Positions 1 through 9,595 of a stretch of DNA of 64,000 nucleotides are shown here, piece after piece (the stretch's first letter is position 1; each line of letters starts with the position of its first letter). This DNA is from Bradyrhizobium sp. 4. Lineage in GTDB: Bacteria; Pseudomonadota; Alphaproteobacteria; Rhizobiales; Xanthobacteraceae. The notes beneath the pieces are model-generated. The model worked only from the letters and a program-made list of their open reading frames with translations, was not told where the DNA came from and searched no databases. A program made the translations under genes and the position numbers. Where the stretch lies: positions 186,001-250,000 of the forward strand of contig NZ_CP064687.1 in NCBI RefSeq assembly GCF_023100905.1. The letters run 5' to 3'.

Positions 1-774
1 TCGGCTTCCGCTATGAGGACGACGTCCCAAGGCATGTCGGAGACGGCGAGATCTGCCAGCCGCCAGTCCGGAGTGGTTGCGACTGCTGCAGAAGAGGCCA
101 GCTCAAGCGTGCAGTCGGTCGCGTCGGCCACTGAGCAGCTCTCGGCCTCGATCGCCGAGATAGGCAATCAGGTGGCGCGTTCGACCAAGGTCGCCGGAGG
201 CGCCGTTGAAGAGGCGCAACGGACTAATATCACAATTCAAGGTCTTGTAGCCGCGACATCAAAGATCGGAGACGTGGTTCAGTTAATAACTGCGATCGCA
301 AGCCAGACGAACCTGCTGGCGCTAAATGCAACCATCGAGGCCGCCCGTGCCGGCGAGGCGGGAAGGGGGTTTGCCGTCGTGGCAAGCGAGGTGAAGTCGC
401 TCGCAGGGCAGACCGCACGTGCAACGGAGGAGATCTCGACCCAAGTCAACGGCATGCAGGGCGCCATGAGCGAGGCTGTCCAAGCAATCGAGGGCGTGAG
501 CGGCACGATATCCTCGATCAACGAGATCGCAATTGCGATTGCATCCGCCGTGGAGCAACAGGGTGTCGCGACGCGCGAAATCGCACGCAGCATCCAGAGG
601 GTCGCGCAAGGCACCGAAGACGTAACGCGCAACATCGTCGGGGTGAGCGAGGCGTCTGCCCAAACCGGGGTGGCTGCGGCTGGTGTGCTTGCGGCTGCAG
701 GTGGGCTGAACCACCAGTCCACTTTGCTGAAAGCGGATGTCGATCGCTTCCTGGCAAGTGTTCGGGCCGCGTGA
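1..774 (+). CDS. Methyl-accepting chemotaxis protein, C-terminal part (5' end outside window)
   Basis: The frame is open from base 1, so the gene begins upstream and only about 257 residues are seen. They form the cytoplasmic signalling domain of a chemoreceptor: a long Ala/Ser/Glu-rich coiled coil with the conserved hairpin tip (ASQTNLLALNATIEAARAGE, then GRGFAVVASEVKSLA), the surface that docks CheA and CheW. Flanking AEEASSSV and AIASAVEQQGVATREIA stretches resemble the adaptation helices of alphaproteobacterial receptors. No C-terminal CheR/CheB-docking pentapeptide is visible; the protein ends FLASVRAA. The sensing domain is off-window, so the ligand cannot be judged. A frameshifted relic of another receptor of this family lies about 1.1 kb downstream. 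Confidence 0.95.
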   Translation, partial: SASAMRTTSQGMSETARSASRQSGVVATAAEEASSSVQSVASATEQLSASIAEIGNQVARSTKVAGGAVEEAQRTNITIQGLVAATSKIGDVVQLITAIASQTNLLALNATIEAARAGEAGRGFAVVASEVKSLAGQTARATEEISTQVNGMQGAMSEAVQAIEGVSGTISSINEIAIAIASAVEQQGVATREIARSIQRVAQGTEDVTRNIVGVSEASAQTGVAAAGVLAAAGGLNHQSTLLKADVDRFLASVRAA

Positions 775-943
775 GTTGGAGTGCTCCGTCGTCCATCTTA
801 AAGATAGATGACCGTCATCTTGAATGATGATGTCGATTTCGCCAGAGAAAACATACACCGAGTATTGCAGCTTTTTATTGCTCGGTCCACCTTGGTTGCC
901 CGCCGCAGCTTTGTTAGTTGAGCCGGCAGTGAGGAGCATCGCC

Positions 944-1336
944 ATGCCATTTTTACGGTTCGATTTGATCGAGGGACGAAGTGATGCGGAGATCCAACGG
1001 CTTTTGGATGTCACTCACGAAGTTCTGGTCGAAACGCTCCACGTGCCGCCCCGCGACCGCTATCAGGTGGTGCATCAGCACCCCAAGTCCAGCATCGTCG
1101 CGCTTGACACAGGTCTTGATATCAATCGGACCGATAAATTGGTCATGTTGCAGTTGACGAGCCGACCGCGCGACAAGGCGTCCAAATTGGAGTTTTATCG
1201 CGTCCTGGCCGAGAGGCTGTCGTCGTCCTGTGGAGTAGCGCCAACTGACCTCATGATAAGCTTCGTGATCAATGCGGACGAAGATTGGTCATTCGGCATG
1301 GGACGAGCCCAGTTCGTTACCGGCGAGTTACACTAG
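944..1336 (+). CDS. Tautomerase family protein
   Basis: The predicted 130-residue protein starts MPFLRFDLIEGRSDAEIQRL, placing a proline right after the initiator Met as in the 4-oxalocrotonate tautomerase superfamily, where N-terminal Pro is the catalytic base. The ATG at 944 is preceded by GAGGAG. An open frame extends 40 codons upstream, but those residues would bury Pro-1, so the later start is preferred. At about 130 residues it matches the long tautomerase_2-like members, which carry two beta-alpha-beta units per chain, not the 60-residue 4-OT monomer. It stands alone, with no pathway neighbour to indicate a substrate. Confidence 0.85.
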   Translation: MPFLRFDLIEGRSDAEIQRLLDVTHEVLVETLHVPPRDRYQVVHQHPKSSIVALDTGLDINRTDKLVMLQLTSRPRDKASKLEFYRVLAERLSSSCGVAPTDLMISFVINADEDWSFGMGRAQFVTGELH

Positions 1337-1478
1337 GCCTGGAGCAAGTTTCCCGCAGTGTTGATGCAGGGAACCGACCCCGCCGGCCCGCACCGAGCCG
1401 AGACGCCTGCCTCGCCCATGAACGGAAACGCGTTGTCCCGTTCGACTGACATAAGCGATTCGGGGCCGGAATTGCCGC

Positions 1479-1799
1479 TTGGCTGCGGATTTCCTCCCCC
1501 AGAAGGCCAACAAGATTTCTCCTTGCTTTCCCAAACCCAGGTTGGCAGCGTACAATTCCGCCGCTGAACACCTTCGCGAACTAGGTGCCGCTCTGGCGCA
1601 ATTCGATTTTGCTCGGGTTCGCACCCCCGCAGAAATGTCGGTCTCATTAGCGGTGCTGGAAGCAGCCGATTGCTGCATCGGGGCCATTATGCGCGACCTT
1701 GATGGTGCGTCCGCAGCTGGACCGATCATTGAGCTGTCGCGGGATCTGTCGCATTCTATTCAGGATGCACGCGACAGGTTCGCTTCAAGCGGGCTTTAA
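1479..1799 (+). CDS. Hypothetical protein, weakly supported
   Basis: This is a 106-residue open frame from a TTG codon. Its second half (AAEHLRELGAALAQFDFARVRTPAEMSVSLAVLEAADCCIGAIMRDL) reads like a natural, mostly helical protein, whereas the first 20 residues do not. No strong ribosome-binding site precedes it and no family was recognised. It lies between a tautomerase and a chemoreceptor relic, so it could be the tail of a decayed gene. Confidence 0.3.
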   Translation: MAADFLPQKANKISPCFPKPRLAAYNSAAEHLRELGAALAQFDFARVRTPAEMSVSLAVLEAADCCIGAIMRDLDGASAAGPIIELSRDLSHSIQDARDRFASSGL

Positions 1800-1893
1800 T
1801 TCCATTACACGTCAAGAGCTGCTTACGAATGAACAGCAGCGGTGGACCAGTCAGGTCGGTGTCCCAGAAGCGCAGCGCAACCCGGGTGGCTGA

Positions 1894-2046
1894 GCCGACG
1901 GCATCTCCGGCGAAGTCGTCAGCATCCTGCCTCGATCAAGAAGGTCGTGAGCAACGTGGGCAACTATGTGACGTCGGCAGCCCGCGGCGATTGACGAGCA
2001 AAGCGCCGCGACGAACGAGCTATCGAGCAGCGCGCAGCGGCGTCGC
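1894..2046 (+). pseudogene. Chemoreceptor (MCP) relic, frameshifted
   Basis: Translating in pieces gives ADGISGEVVSI, then IKKVVSNVGNYVTSAA in another frame (from 1935), then AAIDEQSAATNELSSSAQ in a third (from 1984). In order these match the post-tip helix of methyl-accepting chemotaxis proteins, including the classic A-I-x-E-Q-x-A-A-T-x-E-(I/L) signature. At least two frameshifts separate the pieces and the rest of the gene is missing, so this is a decayed fragment. Confidence 0.65.
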
Positions 2047-2967
2047 TGCTGGGTTGGCGGAGCGCCCTATCTCAGCTCCCTGTTGATCGCGCCGGTTTCG
2101 AGAGACATGCGAGCGCAGGCTTGGTCAGGAGGCAAGACGATTGCTCTAGACGCTTGATCTCGCGCGCCCAAGTCGATCACGTTTCGAGTGACACGCTTTG
2201 ACAGTCACCCCACAGAGGCACGCGAGGCCACTAAAGCTCATGCTGGCGATGCTCGGGCGGAGAGCGCTGCCCGCGCAACAAGGGGGCCCGGCAAGCCGCG
2301 GGGCTATGTCCCTTGCCGATCGGCCCGAGAATTCTTCTACCCTATCGAGGGACACGCGAGGATCCCTCGCCAACACCGTGCGCGCGCCCCGAACGACGGT
2401 GCTCCAAGAGACATACCAGATTTGCAATCACTCGCCTCGGCGTGACTTTGGGATCGTGCTCCGAAACTGCGACAAGCAGGCTGCACGCGCACAAATCCTG
2501 CAAGCTCGAAGACAACAAGGCTGTCGTAGAAGAGTATGCCAGCGCGCGGTAGCAGATTGAAATACGCAACTATTGCGTTTGATGTCCCGTCGCTTGATTC
2601 TCTCGCGATCGAAGGCCGCCGGTGTCGGCCGTGGAGTTGTCATGACAGCAGCTTTGGTCATCGCGCGAGTTGCACGCATTGTAAGGCTCACCAGCAGAGG
2701 TTCGGGCAGGTACAATACGCGATGTCCCCCGGCCAACCGTCGCTCGATCGAATTCGTCAGAGGTCCAGCTGGCTCGCGCTTGGGCGAGTGTTCGGGCTCT
2801 TTGAGCGCGCGAGTTGCTTCACCTGATCCGCTAATCTCGACCGGCGCCCTCGCCGCGTCCTCAGATGCCGCACGTTCTCTGCGCGGGAGCGCAAGAAGCA
2901 GCCAGATAGCGTAGCCGAGCCAACACACCCCTTGAACTGCGCATGCCATCCCGCGCCTGGAGAATTC
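2047..2967 (+). other. Long non-coding or decayed stretch
   Basis: Nothing convincing is encoded here. Several open frames of 70-290 codons exist on both strands, but they are Arg/Ser/Pro-rich, overlap one another and resemble no family, as expected of random frames in GC-rich DNA. The region follows the chemoreceptor relic and ends at the ribosome-binding site of the monooxygenase gene, so it probably holds eroded sequence plus that operon's promoter. No clear -35/-10 pair was found. Confidence 0.4.
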
Positions 2968-4302
2968 ATGTCTTCTGCAATCCGAACGCTTCATCTTGGG
3001 CTTAATCTTCACGGCGCAGGCGGACACGCCGCAGCATGGCGTTGGCCGAGCACCAATCCGAGCGCTTTCTTTGACATCGAGCATTATTTTCGGGCAGCGA
3101 AGGTGGCCGAGCGCGGCTTGCTCGACGCGGTGTTTCTTGCAGATACCCCGGCAATATCTTGGGATATTACCCGCCGACCGCCGCTCAACGGGCTTGAACC
3201 TACGCTTGTTCTCACGGTAATCGCACGTGAGACGAAACACATCGGACTGATTGCAACCGCATCGACGACGTACAATGAGCCGTACAACCTGGCGCGTCGT
3301 TTCCAATCACTTGATGTCATTAGCGGCGGCCGCGTCGCCTGGAATGCAGTCACCACCTCCAGCCCCGCGACGGTCGGCAATTTCGGTGGGCGCGAGCTCG
3401 GTCGCGAGGAGCGCTACAAGCGCGCCGAAGACTTCGTCGAAACCGTCCGAGGGCTATGGCTGAGCTGGGGAGATGGAACAATCGTCGGGGATCAGACCTC
3501 TGGAATCTACGCCAATCCCCAGTTTCGACTGCTCGACCCCAACACCAATATCTTTAGCGTCCGCGGTCCGCTCACGCACCCCGGTTCGCCACAAGTGCAC
3601 CCGATCATCGTTCAAGCGGGAGGCTCGGACGACGGATTGCGGCTCGCTGCGCGCAGCGCCGATCTGGTGTTCGCTGCTGCGGGCGACCTGGAGACAGCGC
3701 TGCGCGAGGCCGGACGCCTGCGTGCGCTGTCGCATCAACTCGGCCGGCGGACGGCGCCGATCATACTGCCGGGCCTGGTCACCTTCGTTGGCGGCACGGA
3801 AGAGGAGGCGTATCGCCGCAAGAGAGCGATCGACGAATTACTCGATCTGCCCAGCGCGCTCGTCGCTTTGGCGCGAGGCATCAATGTGGCGCCCGAAAAG
3901 CTCAGCCTTGACAAACCCATTCCCGAGGAACTGCTGCCCGATCCGAATGATGTCCCATTTTCGGTCGGTCATCACCGCACCATCGAAAGCTTGGCACGCC
4001 AAGGCCGGACAGTTAGGGAGATCATAAGCAGCGTTCAGGGTTTCGGCCATCGCGTGATCGCGGGCGCACCGGAACAGATCGCCGATTCGATCGAGGCATG
4101 GTACCGCGCCGGCGCAGTTGATGGCTTCAACATCATCCCAGATGTGTTGGAGGATGGTGCGCCCGCCTTCATCGATCATGTCGTTCCAATACTGCAGCGC
4201 CGCGGACTGTTTCGCACCGAGTATCGGGAAGAAACCTTGCGTGACCGTTTCGGCCTTTCGCTCCCAGGGGGCGTTCCGTCGCAAGAGCGGGCGACGGCCT
4301 GA
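2968..4302 (+). CDS. FMN-dependent monooxygenase, NtaA/SnaA/DmoA type
   Basis: A 444-residue luciferase-like flavin monooxygenase. It has the family's layout: TLHLGLNLHGAGGHAAAWRWP at the N-terminus, a barrel with GLIATASTTYNEPYNLARRFQSLD and SGGRVAWNAVTT, and HPIIVQAGGSDDG near the middle. Relatives use reduced flavin from a partner reductase to oxidise nitrilotriacetate, dimethyl sulfide or similar small molecules. No flavin reductase is nearby. ATG 2968 follows GGAGA; an upstream in-frame ATG at 2932 lacks such a site. It is the first gene of an apparent operon with a peptide-type ABC importer, which suggests that the importer supplies its substrate (inference). Confidence 0.9.
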   Translation: MSSAIRTLHLGLNLHGAGGHAAAWRWPSTNPSAFFDIEHYFRAAKVAERGLLDAVFLADTPAISWDITRRPPLNGLEPTLVLTVIARETKHIGLIATASTTYNEPYNLARRFQSLDVISGGRVAWNAVTTSSPATVGNFGGRELGREERYKRAEDFVETVRGLWLSWGDGTIVGDQTSGIYANPQFRLLDPNTNIFSVRGPLTHPGSPQVHPIIVQAGGSDDGLRLAARSADLVFAAAGDLETALREAGRLRALSHQLGRRTAPIILPGLVTFVGGTEEEAYRRKRAIDELLDLPSALVALARGINVAPEKLSLDKPIPEELLPDPNDVPFSVGHHRTIESLARQGRTVREIISSVQGFGHRVIAGAPEQIADSIEAWYRAGAVDGFNIIPDVLEDGAPAFIDHVVPILQRRGLFRTEYREETLRDRFGLSLPGGVPSQERATA

Positions 4303-4349
4303 TCGCCCGTCTGCCTCGCGGTTTCACTATCAATAGCTTGGAGTTCGAT

Positions 4350-6053
4350 ATGTCTCTGTCCGACACACAATCATCTGCGTTTCTCGCGCGCCAGCCACAC
4401 GCTTACAGAAAGCAAAAGGCAGCAGCCATTGCAATCGCGCTCTCCACGCTGTCGCAGATCGCCTATGCGCCCAGCACTTTTGCTCAGGACGGTTCGAGCG
4501 ATAGTACGAGGCGCGGTGGCATTATTCGATATGGCCACTTTCAGGAGCCGCCTTGCTTGTTCGGAGGATGGGTCCAGCAATGGTATCTACAGCGGCAATA
4601 TAGCGACAATCTAGTCGCCCGGACCAAGGACGGGGAGATTGTGCCATGGCTGGCCACATCATGGACCATCTCCGACGACAAGAAAGTGTACACGTTTGAG
4701 ATCAAGCCGAACGTGAAATTCACCGACGGGACACCGCTCGATGCACAGGCAGTTGCCGACAACATCAATGGCTGGCTCAGCACCAATCCGGACCTCCGCA
4801 ATCCGACGGCCGCTCCTTATCTCAGCGACAACTTTGAATCGGCAGCGGCAATCGCGCCCGCGACACTTCGACTAACGCTAAAGGCGCCGTTCCAGCCGTT
4901 GCTCAATGTTCTGGCCCAGTCGTCCCAGGGCATTCTGTCGCCAACGGCGCTCAAGCGTGGACTTGCGGTGAACTGCGAGAGCCCGGTCGGATCGGGTCCA
5001 TTCATCGTCGAGAAGTGGAATCGGGGAAAAGAGGTTATATTCCGCCGCAATCCCGACTACAACTCCGCGCCGGCAACAGCCAAGCACCAGGGACCGGCTT
5101 ACGTTGACGGGATCCAGTGGAAGTTCTTCCCCGATCAGACCGTTCGGTATGGCTCTCTGCTAACCGGGGAATCTGATGCAGCTTACGACGTTCCAGCCGT
5201 CGCTTGGAAAGATGCCAACTCGCGCTTCACTGTCTTGCGGCACATTACGGGTGGCACGCCCCTGCGCTTGGCGTTGTATACGGCTCGCTCGCCTTTTGAC
5301 GATCTGCTCGTTCGCCAGGCGTTTGCCTATGCCGCCGACCGAAAAGCCGCGGTCGAGTCCTCGTTCCTGGGCTCCTTGCCGTTTGAAGGCAATGGCGCGC
5401 TAAGCCAAAGCTCGCCCGAATATATCAGCGAGCTTGCCCCGTCATACAGGTATGACGTCGGCAAAGCCAATCAGCTCCTGGATCAGGCAGGTTGGACCGA
5501 GCGTGACAGCAGGGGCGTTCGCCTCAAGCATGGCAAGCCGCTCGTCGTACGCATCTCCTATTCGAGTTCGTTCTTGAAGCCCGACGGTGAGCAGGCCGTG
5601 CAGGTGATCCAACAGCAGGCAAAGGCTGCCGGCTTCGACGTGCGGCTTCAGCCAACGAACCAGGCCGATTTCTTCGCCGGGAAAAATCTCGGTCCGAACG
5701 ATTACGAGGTCGTCCTTCTCTACTGGGTTGCTCCCGGCGCTGAAATCTTCCGCATCTCCTGGAAGCCTGACCTTAATGGTGAGCTCAATCGCTTCAATCC
5801 CTCACGCTACCAGGACCGGGCACTGTGGGACATTATTCAGAAGGCCGAAAAACACTTCGACAATGCTGAGCGAACCGCGCTCTATCAGGAAGCAGAGCGC
5901 AAGATCGTCGCTGACGCTCCTGTCGTGGGGTTCGCAGTCCTTGACGTCACTCTAGCTGTGCAAGCACATCTAAAGGACATTTGGCTCGACCGCGGCTCCG
6001 TCGGCGAGCCGGTCTTCTATGATAGCTATTTCGACAAGAAATCCGCCCCGTGA
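4350..6053 (+). CDS. ABC transporter substrate-binding protein, family 5 (peptide/nickel type)
   Basis: A 567-residue periplasmic binding protein. A basic N-terminal region (YRKQKAAAIAIALSTLSQIAYA) and a likely cleavage site near STFAQ-DG indicate a Sec signal peptide, somewhat far from the N-terminus. The body has the family-5 pattern: DNLVARTKDGEIVPWLATSWTI, VYTFEIKPNVKFTDGTPLDAQAVADN, and VGSGPFIVEKWNRGKEVIFRRNPDY. Family members bind oligopeptides, opines, nickel or glycans, so the ligand is not predictable. ATG 4350 has TTGGAG six bases upstream; a TTG at 4338 is part of that site. The stop overlaps the next gene, so translation is probably coupled. Confidence 0.93.
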   Translation: MSLSDTQSSAFLARQPHAYRKQKAAAIAIALSTLSQIAYAPSTFAQDGSSDSTRRGGIIRYGHFQEPPCLFGGWVQQWYLQRQYSDNLVARTKDGEIVPWLATSWTISDDKKVYTFEIKPNVKFTDGTPLDAQAVADNINGWLSTNPDLRNPTAAPYLSDNFESAAAIAPATLRLTLKAPFQPLLNVLAQSSQGILSPTALKRGLAVNCESPVGSGPFIVEKWNRGKEVIFRRNPDYNSAPATAKHQGPAYVDGIQWKFFPDQTVRYGSLLTGESDAAYDVPAVAWKDANSRFTVLRHITGGTPLRLALYTARSPFDDLLVRQAFAYAADRKAAVESSFLGSLPFEGNGALSQSSPEYISELAPSYRYDVGKANQLLDQAGWTERDSRGVRLKHGKPLVVRISYSSSFLKPDGEQAVQVIQQQAKAAGFDVRLQPTNQADFFAGKNLGPNDYEVVLLYWVAPGAEIFRISWKPDLNGELNRFNPSRYQDRALWDIIQKAEKHFDNAERTALYQEAERKIVADAPVVGFAVLDVTLAVQAHLKDIWLDRGSVGEPVFYDSYFDKKSAP

Positions 6054-7006
6054 AAGTCGCAGCCCGCAGACAGGCCGTGTGGTTCGCACATCGCATCCTG
6101 TCCGCCGCAGCGACCGTATGGGCTGCGGCAACATTCACCTTCCTTGTCCAATGTCTGCTGCCAGGTGAGCGCGCCCAAATCATCCTCAACGTCGTCAGCG
6201 GCAATGTAGGGGCGGCCGCTCGACAAGAGCTTGCGGCAATCAACGCAAAATATGGCTTCGACCAGCCGATTTTCTTGCAATACGCGAAATACATCTCCGG
6301 GATTTTGCAGGGGGACCTTGGCCAATCCTACCACCAGCATCGGCCAGTGGCAGCCATCATTGCCGAACAGATTGGGCCAACCGTCCTCCTTGCGGTCGCC
6401 GCGCTCGTAACCGCGTGGGTGATCACTATTCTGACCACAGTTTTTGCAGCCGGGAGAGATAATTTCTGGGCGAAGCTGCTGAGCGGGATGCAGGTTCTGT
6501 TGGCGACCGTGCCGCCTTACTGGCTAGCTACCATCCTGCTCGTCGTCTTTGCCGTACAGCTTCGCATCTTTCCTGTGGTGGGAGGCAATTCGGCGATCGG
6601 CCTCATTCTTCCAACCCTGGCGCTGGCGTTGGAACTGTCTGGGCTCTTCGGGCAAGTCGTTACGAGTGAGTTCACGCGTTTGCTCGAGTTGCCCTTTGTA
6701 ACTTCGGCCCGAACGCGAGGCATGGGCGATCTCGGCGTGCGGTTTCGTCATGTCCTGCGCCATGCAGCTTTGCCAGCAATCACCTTGTCAGGCTGGGCGT
6801 TCGGTAAGCTTCTGTCCGGTGCCGTTTTAATTGAGGCCGTCTTTGCCCGACAGGGACTTGGCGGCGTCCTGGTCGCCGCTACATCCACGCGCGACGTTCC
6901 CGTCGTCTCCGGCGTCATTCTGGTCTCCGCTGGCCTGTTTGTCATTGTCAGCGTGACCGTCGATTTCGCCTACAGTATCGTTGACCCAAGGATCAAATTG
7001 GCATGA
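6050..7006 (+). CDS. ABC transporter permease, DppB type
   Basis: A 318-residue inner-membrane permease with six predicted hydrophobic segments. The GTG start overlaps the binding-protein stop by four bases (GTGA). The N-terminal part has the DppB hallmark FLVQCLLPGERAQIIL and an extracytoplasmic loop ending YISGILQGDLGQSY. The conserved cytoplasmic coupling loop reads VTSARTRGMGDLGVRFRHVLRHAALPAI. It pairs with the following DppC-type permease to form the channel. Confidence 0.93.
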   Translation: MKVAARRQAVWFAHRILSAAATVWAAATFTFLVQCLLPGERAQIILNVVSGNVGAAARQELAAINAKYGFDQPIFLQYAKYISGILQGDLGQSYHQHRPVAAIIAEQIGPTVLLAVAALVTAWVITILTTVFAAGRDNFWAKLLSGMQVLLATVPPYWLATILLVVFAVQLRIFPVVGGNSAIGLILPTLALALELSGLFGQVVTSEFTRLLELPFVTSARTRGMGDLGVRFRHVLRHAALPAITLSGWAFGKLLSGAVLIEAVFARQGLGGVLVAATSTRDVPVVSGVILVSAGLFVIVSVTVDFAYSIVDPRIKLA

Positions 7007-7875
7007 CCTGCTCTGCCGCGCTACCAGACGTCCTCAAATCTCGCTATTGGAAGGAAGCACTTTCAACGGCGCAGGCAATTCCTTTGCGGGTTTGCTTGGC
7101 CATAACCATCGTTACGTTCTTCTTAACAGCGGCGGCCGCGCCCTGGCTGGTACAGACCCATGATCCGCTGGCGATTGACCTGACGTCCTCACTACAGGCC
7201 CCGTCGCCCAGCCACTGGCTGGGGACTGATCAGTCCGGTCGCGATTTATACTCCCGCATTGTTGAAGGGGCAGGGCAGTCCCTGACCATCGGCCTTGGCG
7301 CGACCGCGTTGAGCGCGTCAATTGCACTCGTTCTGGGGTTCGCCGCCGGTCTTTGCGGCGGAGTCATCGATCATGTTCTCAGCCGTTTGCTCGACGCACT
7401 TTTCGCGCTACCGGTGCTTTTCCTTGCGCTTCTGTTCGTGGCCGTTTTCGGCACGACTGTGCTGACGTTGGTCATCGCGGTCGGGATCGGAACGGCCCCG
7501 GGTTATGCCCGGATGATCAGGGGGCAGGTCCTGTCTGTTAAAGGCGCAGGATATGTGGAGGCAGCCAAGGCGCTTGGACACCCTTATTGGCGTATCGTGC
7601 GAAGGCACATCCTCCCGAATGCCATGAACCCGTTGACCGCGATGATCACGCTTGGCGTCGGCCAGGCCATCATCTGGGCATCGGGCGTTGCGTTTCTGGG
7701 ACTCGGTGTTCCCCCTCCAGCCTCTGAATGGGGGGCGCTCCTGAATGCTGGCCGCAACTACGTGATCTATGCGTGGTGGCTCGAGATCATGCCGGGTCTG
7801 GCAGTGGTGATCTTTGCTCTCAGCGTGACGGTGATCGGACGTTATCTGCAGAACCGCCTCGAAGGAAAGGGCTGA
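7003..7875 (+). CDS. ABC transporter permease, DppC type
   Basis: A 290-residue permease overlapping the DppB-type gene by ATGA. It has the DppC landmarks: HWLGTDQSGRDLYSRIVEGAGQSL in the N-terminal half, and the coupling helix region YVEAAKALGHPYWRIVRRHILPNAMNP followed by FLGLGVPPPASEWGALL. It is the second half of the translocation channel of this importer. Confidence 0.93.
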   Translation: MTCSAALPDVLKSRYWKEALSTAQAIPLRVCLAITIVTFFLTAAAAPWLVQTHDPLAIDLTSSLQAPSPSHWLGTDQSGRDLYSRIVEGAGQSLTIGLGATALSASIALVLGFAAGLCGGVIDHVLSRLLDALFALPVLFLALLFVAVFGTTVLTLVIAVGIGTAPGYARMIRGQVLSVKGAGYVEAAKALGHPYWRIVRRHILPNAMNPLTAMITLGVGQAIIWASGVAFLGLGVPPPASEWGALLNAGRNYVIYAWWLEIMPGLAVVIFALSVTVIGRYLQNRLEGKG

Positions 7876-7876
7876 C

Positions 7877-9595
7877 ATGTTGCATGTTCTTCCTCCCCAG
7901 CCTCCTCAGCCAAGTCTTCTCAACGTAGATTCGCTGCGCGTGTCATTCGGACGCGACAATCCAAACGGCACGGCCGTGCGTGGCGTGTCGTTCTCGCTTC
8001 GACCGGGGCGTTGCCTCGCGATCGTCGGCGAATCCGGCTCGGGCAAGAGCGTAACCGCGCGCGCTCTCGTCGGGCTTGCGGGCCATGGCGCACATGTTCA
8101 TGCGCACGAGATGAACTTCACAGGGACAGACCTGACTGACCTCAATGAACGTTCATGGCGGCTCATCCGGGGCAAGAAGATCGGCTTCGTGCTGCAGGAC
8201 GCCCTTCTCTCGCTCGATCCACTCCGTCAGGTCGGCAGAGAAATCGGCGAGGGCCTCCTTCTCCATCGTGCTGTCCACTCCCGTGAGGAGCTCAAACGCC
8301 GCGTGGTTGAGCTGCTCGAACTCGTTGGGGTTCCTGAGCCTGAGATCAAAGCCCGGCAGCTGCCGCATCAATTGTCCGGTGGCCAACGCCAGCGAGCCCT
8401 CTTTGCGTCGGCGCTCGCACTCGATCCAGACCTCTTGATCGCCGATGAACCAACCACCGCGCTCGACGTGACCGTGCAGGCGCAGGTGCTGGCGCTGCTG
8501 GAGGAAACCAAGGCACGGGGCAAGGCTCTGATCCTGATCAGCCATGACCTGGCGGTGGTCTCGCGCATGGCGGATGATGTTCTGGTCATGCGCGAAGGCG
8601 AGGTCGTCGAGCGTGGACCAGCTGCGCAGATCTTCGGCAACCCGCAACACGATTACACCTCGCAGCTCCTGAACGCGGTACCCTCGGGACGTCCCCGCGG
8701 CTCCCGTTTGTCGTCCACGGCGATTGCACGGCTACCCAAGTCTCTGAGCCCGCTGCAACAACAACCCTCGCCTGAATCCACTGCAATCATCCTCAGTGCG
8801 ACCAATCTTGTGAAGCGATTCAACGGCCCCGATGGCGTCCCGCGGACGGTGGTTGACGGTGTGTCCTTCGAGCTTCGGTCAGGCGAAACGCTGGGCCTTG
8901 TGGGGGAATCAGGATCAGGTAAATCCACCACAGCCCGCCTGGCGATGGCTCTGGATACTCCCGACGAGGGAGCCGTCCTGTTCCAGGGAGAGGCGTGGAG
9001 CGAAATCGCCGAACGCAAGCGTAGGGCGCGACGCCGCTCGATCTCCGTGATCTATCAAGATCCGCTCAGCTCCTTTGATCCACGCTGGACCGTCGGCCGC
9101 ATCATATCTGACAGCCTCCTTGATTTGAACACCGGGTCGGAGCGTCGCCTGCGCATTATTGAGCTGCTCGAGTCGGTGGGCCTATCGCCAGCATTCCTGG
9201 ATCGCCGGCCACTGGAGCTCTCGGGCGGCCAGCGCCAACGCGTCGCGATCGCGCGTGCGATCGCGCCAAAGCCAGCCGTGATCGTCTGCGATGAACCGGT
9301 TTCCGCTCTGGATGTCTCGATCCAGGCGCAGGTGCTCGATCTGCTCGGGGATCTCAAGGCGCAGCTCGGTATGAGCTATCTCTTCATCTCGCACGATCTC
9401 GGCGTGATTCGCCATCTCAGCGACCGGGTCATGGTCATGCGCCATGGACGCGTCGTCGAGAGTGGCGATACGGATGAGGTTTTCCTCAATCCACGGGCCG
9501 ACTATACCAAGCGTCTGATTGCTGCGGTACCTCGCCTCGTCCGACCAGTCGCAACCGATCGCTCCTCGAGCCTCGTCAGCGGAGAGGTCGCATGA
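7877..9595 (+). CDS. Dual ABC ATPase (DppD-DppF fused) for the peptide-type importer
   Basis: A single 572-residue chain carries two complete ABC ATPase domains, so it replaces the usual DppD plus DppF pair. Domain 1 has Walker A GESGSGKS at residues 51-58, signature LSGGQRQRALFASAL and Walker B LLIADEPTTALD. Domain 2 has a second GESGSGKS near residue 343, signature LSGGQRQRVAIARAI and Walker B VIVCDEPVSALD. Both domains appear intact, so both sites should hydrolyse ATP. It begins two bases after the DppC-type stop and has AAGGAAAGG upstream. The gene ends in an ATGA overlap with a broken frame, suggesting the operon once continued. Confidence 0.95.
   Translation: MLHVLPPQPPQPSLLNVDSLRVSFGRDNPNGTAVRGVSFSLRPGRCLAIVGESGSGKSVTARALVGLAGHGAHVHAHEMNFTGTDLTDLNERSWRLIRGKKIGFVLQDALLSLDPLRQVGREIGEGLLLHRAVHSREELKRRVVELLELVGVPEPEIKARQLPHQLSGGQRQRALFASALALDPDLLIADEPTTALDVTVQAQVLALLEETKARGKALILISHDLAVVSRMADDVLVMREGEVVERGPAAQIFGNPQHDYTSQLLNAVPSGRPRGSRLSSTAIARLPKSLSPLQQQPSPESTAIILSATNLVKRFNGPDGVPRTVVDGVSFELRSGETLGLVGESGSGKSTTARLAMALDTPDEGAVLFQGEAWSEIAERKRRARRRSISVIYQDPLSSFDPRWTVGRIISDSLLDLNTGSERRLRIIELLESVGLSPAFLDRRPLELSGGQRQRVAIARAIAPKPAVIVCDEPVSALDVSIQAQVLDLLGDLKAQLGMSYLFISHDLGVIRHLSDRVMVMRHGRVVESGDTDEVFLNPRADYTKRLIAAVPRLVRPVATDRSSSLVSGEVA

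Noticed and set aside
2428..3306. 292-codon minus-strand open frame over the start of the monooxygenase gene
   Set aside because: It overlaps a well-supported gene, is Arg/Cys-rich and shows no family motif; a shadow frame in GC-rich DNA.
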